The notes under the pieces are model-generated. The model saw nothing but the letters and a program-made list of their open reading frames with translations, did no database searches and was not told the DNA's origin. DNA of 32,917 nt from Streptomyces viridosporus (GTDB lineage Bacteria > Actinomycetota > Actinomycetes > Streptomycetales > Streptomycetaceae): assembly GCF_002078235.1 (NCBI RefSeq), contig NZ_MSGP01000147.1, positions 1-32,917 on the forward strand. The letters are read 5' to 3'. This document shows, in pieces, positions 30,589 through 32,917 of this stretch. A program made the position numbers and the translations under genes. Each line of letters starts with the position of its first letter. The first letter of the stretch is position 1.

Positions 30589-31809
30589 ATGACCACGACC
30601 GAGACGCCCGACACGCTGCGCCGGATCCTCGACCACTCCTCCCGGGCCGACCCCTACCCGCTGTACGCCGAGCTGCGCAGGACGCCGGTGGCCCGGCAGG
30701 AGGACGGCAGCTACGTCGTCAGCACCTACCGTGAGCTCACGGACCTGCTGCACGACCCGCACCTGAGCTCCGACGTCCGCCATCTGTCACGCCCGACGCC
30801 CGCTACCGACGAAGGGGTCACACCGGCGTTCATCAACATGGACCCGCCCGAGCACGACCGTCTGCGGCGCATGGCGATGCGGCACTTCGGCCCCCCGCAC
30901 ACCCCGGGGCTGGTGGCCGGCCTGGAAGGCGACCTGACCTCCGTCGTCAGCGGTCTGATCGACGACTTCGCGGACGAGGAGCAGATCGACATCGTCGACG
31001 ACTTCGCCTACCCGTTCCCCGTCACGGTGATCTGCCACCTGCTCGGCGTGCCGCGCGAGGACGAACCGAGGTTCCACCTGTGGGTGAACGGCATCATCGA
31101 CGCGATCGACTACAACCCCGAGACCGACCCGAAGGAGAAACTGGACAAGGGCGTGCAGGCCCGCAAAGACCTGCGCCAGTACCTCGGCGGGCTGCTGGAG
31201 CAGCGCCACGGCCGACCGGGCGACGACCTGTTGACACGGCTGGCCAACGATGACGGGCCGGACGGGCGGATGACCGACGAGGAGATCGTCAGCACCGCCA
31301 ATCTGCTGCTGATCGCCGGCCACGAGACCACCGTCAACCTCATCACCAACGGCATGCTGACGCTGCTGCGCCACCCGGAGGTGCTCGAGCGACTGCGCGA
31401 CCGACCGGGCCTGGTCGTCCCGCTGGTCGAGGAACTGCTGCGCTACGAACCGCCCGTGCACATCATTCCCTGGCGCGCGGCGTACAGCGACATCACCGTC
31501 GCCGACACCGTCATCCCCAAGGGCTCGCAGATCATGCTCATGCTCGCCTCGGGCAGCCGCGATCCGAACCGCTTCCACGACCCCGACCGCTTCGACCCCG
31601 ACCGGCGGGACAACCAGCACCTCGGATTCGGCAGCGGCATCCACCTGTGCTTCGGCGGCCCCCTGGCGCGGCTGGAGACACAGATCGCGCTGACCGAGCT
31701 GGTGCGCCGCCTCGACCGGCCCGGCCTGGTCTCCGATCCGCCGCCGTACCGGCGCAGCCCCGTCCTGCGAGGACCCCTTCATCTGCCCATCGTGCAGGGC
31801 CGATCGTGA
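30589..31809 (+). CDS. Cytochrome P450
   Basis: 406-residue class I bacterial P450. I-helix oxygen-activation motif AGHETT (243-248), ExxR as EELLR (281-285), and heme loop FGSGIHLCFGG with Cys354 as ligand. The N-terminal PYPLYAELR and FINMDPPEHDRLRR segments are standard. ATG at 30589 with AAGG five bases upstream and a GGAGGG just before it. It forms a three-gene operon with its own ferredoxin and reductase. Substrate unknown: no PKS, NRPS or terpene gene lies in the window. CYP subfamily cannot be named without alignment. Confidence 0.95.
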   Translation: MTTTETPDTLRRILDHSSRADPYPLYAELRRTPVARQEDGSYVVSTYRELTDLLHDPHLSSDVRHLSRPTPATDEGVTPAFINMDPPEHDRLRRMAMRHFGPPHTPGLVAGLEGDLTSVVSGLIDDFADEEQIDIVDDFAYPFPVTVICHLLGVPREDEPRFHLWVNGIIDAIDYNPETDPKEKLDKGVQARKDLRQYLGGLLEQRHGRPGDDLLTRLANDDGPDGRMTDEEIVSTANLLLIAGHETTVNLITNGMLTLLRHPEVLERLRDRPGLVVPLVEELLRYEPPVHIIPWRAAYSDITVADTVIPKGSQIMLMLASGSRDPNRFHDPDRFDPDRRDNQHLGFGSGIHLCFGGPLARLETQIALTELVRRLDRPGLVSDPPPYRRSPVLRGPLHLPIVQGRS

Positions 31810-31879
31810 GCGCGGCAGCCGCGCGCTTCCGGCCGGGCCGCGGGCTGCGCGGCAGATCGGCTGGTCGCCGGTGGTGGTC

Positions 31880-32917
31880 GGAGCAGCAGCGAGGCGTCCA
31901 GGACATCGCCGTCGTAGTGCTGGACGAAGGCGCGCTCCTTCTCGCTCCAGCCGCGTTCCATGATCTGGTCGAAGACGGCACCCCGCGCCGTGCGCCACCG
32001 TTCCAGATCGGCGGGCCTGCGGAAGGAATCGGCCAGGCGCAGCCCGTGGCCGAAGGCGACCCACGACATCACCCGGCTGAAGGTGAAGTCCTGGCGGCCG
32101 CCGCGGGTCTCCCAGATGCCCTCGTCCGGCCGGTCCCAGGCGTCGGCGAACCAGTCCAGCGTCCTGGTGAGCGCCCGCCACCCCTCGAAACCGGCCTGTT
32201 GCGCGAGCTCGGCCCCTTGGGACACCGCGTAGAGGGCCTCACCGTAGATGTCCAGCTGGAGTTGGTCGGCGGCGCCGTTGCCCATGCGGACGGGCGAGGA
32301 GCCGCGACAGCCCTCGAAGTGATCGAGCGTCTCCTCCGGCAGGTCGGGATCGCCGTCGAGCCGGTACATCGTCTGGAGCGGCTCTCCCTCCTTGCCCTCG
32401 CGCTCGCGCAGCCTGTCCACCAGCCAGTGGACGAATCCGGTGGCCTCCTCGACGAAGCCGAGGTCCAGCATGGCCCGCACGGACAGCGCGCTGTCGCGTA
32501 CCCAGGTGAACCGGTAGTCCCGGTTGCGCTCCCCGCCGACCTGCTCGGGCAGGCCCGTGGTGGCCGCCGCGACCGGGGCGCCGGTGGGGGCGTAGGTGAG
32601 GAGTTCGAGGATGATGGCCGAGCGGTGCACCAGCTCGGGCCACCGTCCTCGGTAGCGGGACCGGCGCAGCCAGTGCTGCCAGAACCGGCCGACTTCCTCG
32701 AGCTGCCCGTCGAGCCCGTCGACCGTGGGGGTGCGGGCGCCTCGCCGCCGGACGCGCAGACGGTGAACACGCAGCCGCCGGCCTCCCCGGCGTTCAGCGT
32801 CACCTTTCCCCGCACGTCCTGACCGTCGCGCTCCACCGGGAAGGTGGAACGCAGGTGCCCGTCGATCCCGGGGGCCGCCACCCCTGCGCCGCAGCGGCGA
32901 CCCGCCGCGCCCGGTGC
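31880..32917 (-). pseudogene. GH15-family glucoamylase/trehalase-like protein, frameshifted and C-terminally truncated; runs off window
   Basis: Alpha/alpha-barrel hydrolase of family GH15. Seen: LPEQVGGERNRDYRFTWVRD, then EGIWETRGGRQDFTFSRVM with the first catalytic Glu, and HYDGDVLDASLLL. After LLL (about 31881) the frame continues 33 unrelated residues; the last ~190 residues, including the second catalytic Glu, are missing. Upstream, VFTVCASGGEAP and RTPTVDGLDGQLEEVGRFWQ are in different frames; one extra C in the run at 32735-32737 would join them. The N-terminus lies beyond position 32917. The truncation point lies about 70 bases from the convergent P450 stop, so arrival of the P450 operon or a deletion may have removed the 3' end. 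Confidence 0.85.

Overview
The window is high-GC actinobacterial DNA, almost certainly Streptomyces. The evidence is strong G/C bias at third codon positions, frequent GTG starts, Streptomyces-type proteins (a Yip1-like membrane protein, an actinobacterial dCTP deaminase, a PIG-L deacetylase, XRE/TPR and HATPase regulators) and decayed ends of tyrosine-integrase elements. The first 17 bases look like a sequencing-adapter remnant, so position 1 is probably a contig edge.

Region by region: (1) 1-3216 looks like conserved chromosome: Yip1 protein, a small membrane protein, a phosphoribosyltransferase overlapping dcd, a small Cys/His protein and an intact tRNA-Gly(CCC). (2) 3217-15947 is an accessory block. 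It holds a tightly coupled operon (47-aa peptide, JmjC oxygenase, aldo/keto reductase, frameshifted APH-type phosphotransferase) that resembles a peptide-modification cassette, then a divergent HATPase / XRE-TPR pair, a 5-formyl-THF cyclo-ligase-like gene, a 148-nt nested hairpin, an AT-richer pentapeptide-repeat membrane protein, and several small orphan proteins (SRPBCC, DUF7336-like, DUF4265-like). (3) 15948-24748 carries three further direct copies of the tRNA-Gly 3' end at 15948, 19440 and 24703. Between them lie a PIG-L deacetylase, a Gly-zipper microprotein, an integrase remnant with a tRNA-Arg(CCT) fragment, an FGE-like protein and a UDP-glucose 6-dehydrogenase. (4) 24749-28324 holds a truncated flavoprotein, a toxin-tail-like ORF, a membrane-anchored extracytoplasmic protein and a frameshifted DUF4239 protein. 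(5) 28957-31809 is a compact ferredoxin / ferredoxin reductase / cytochrome P450 operon, convergent with a truncated, frameshifted GH15 gene that runs off the right end.

The main architectural result is that the tRNA-Gly locus is a repeat-insertion site. The intact tRNA plus three downstream 46-nt copies, each followed by its own terminator, mark successive integrations, and the farthest copy is the most diverged. No intact integrase, relaxase or replication gene remains. The dispersed repeats (124-bp, ~82-bp, CTGGGCCGT and GTGCCAGA/GGGGAACC types) are best read as decayed element ends.

Several genes (APH, DUF4265, DUF4239, GH15 and a remnant at 16.6 kb) are broken by apparent single-base indels, mostly in G/C runs. 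Either the locus is decaying or the assembly has homopolymer errors; the raw reads would decide.
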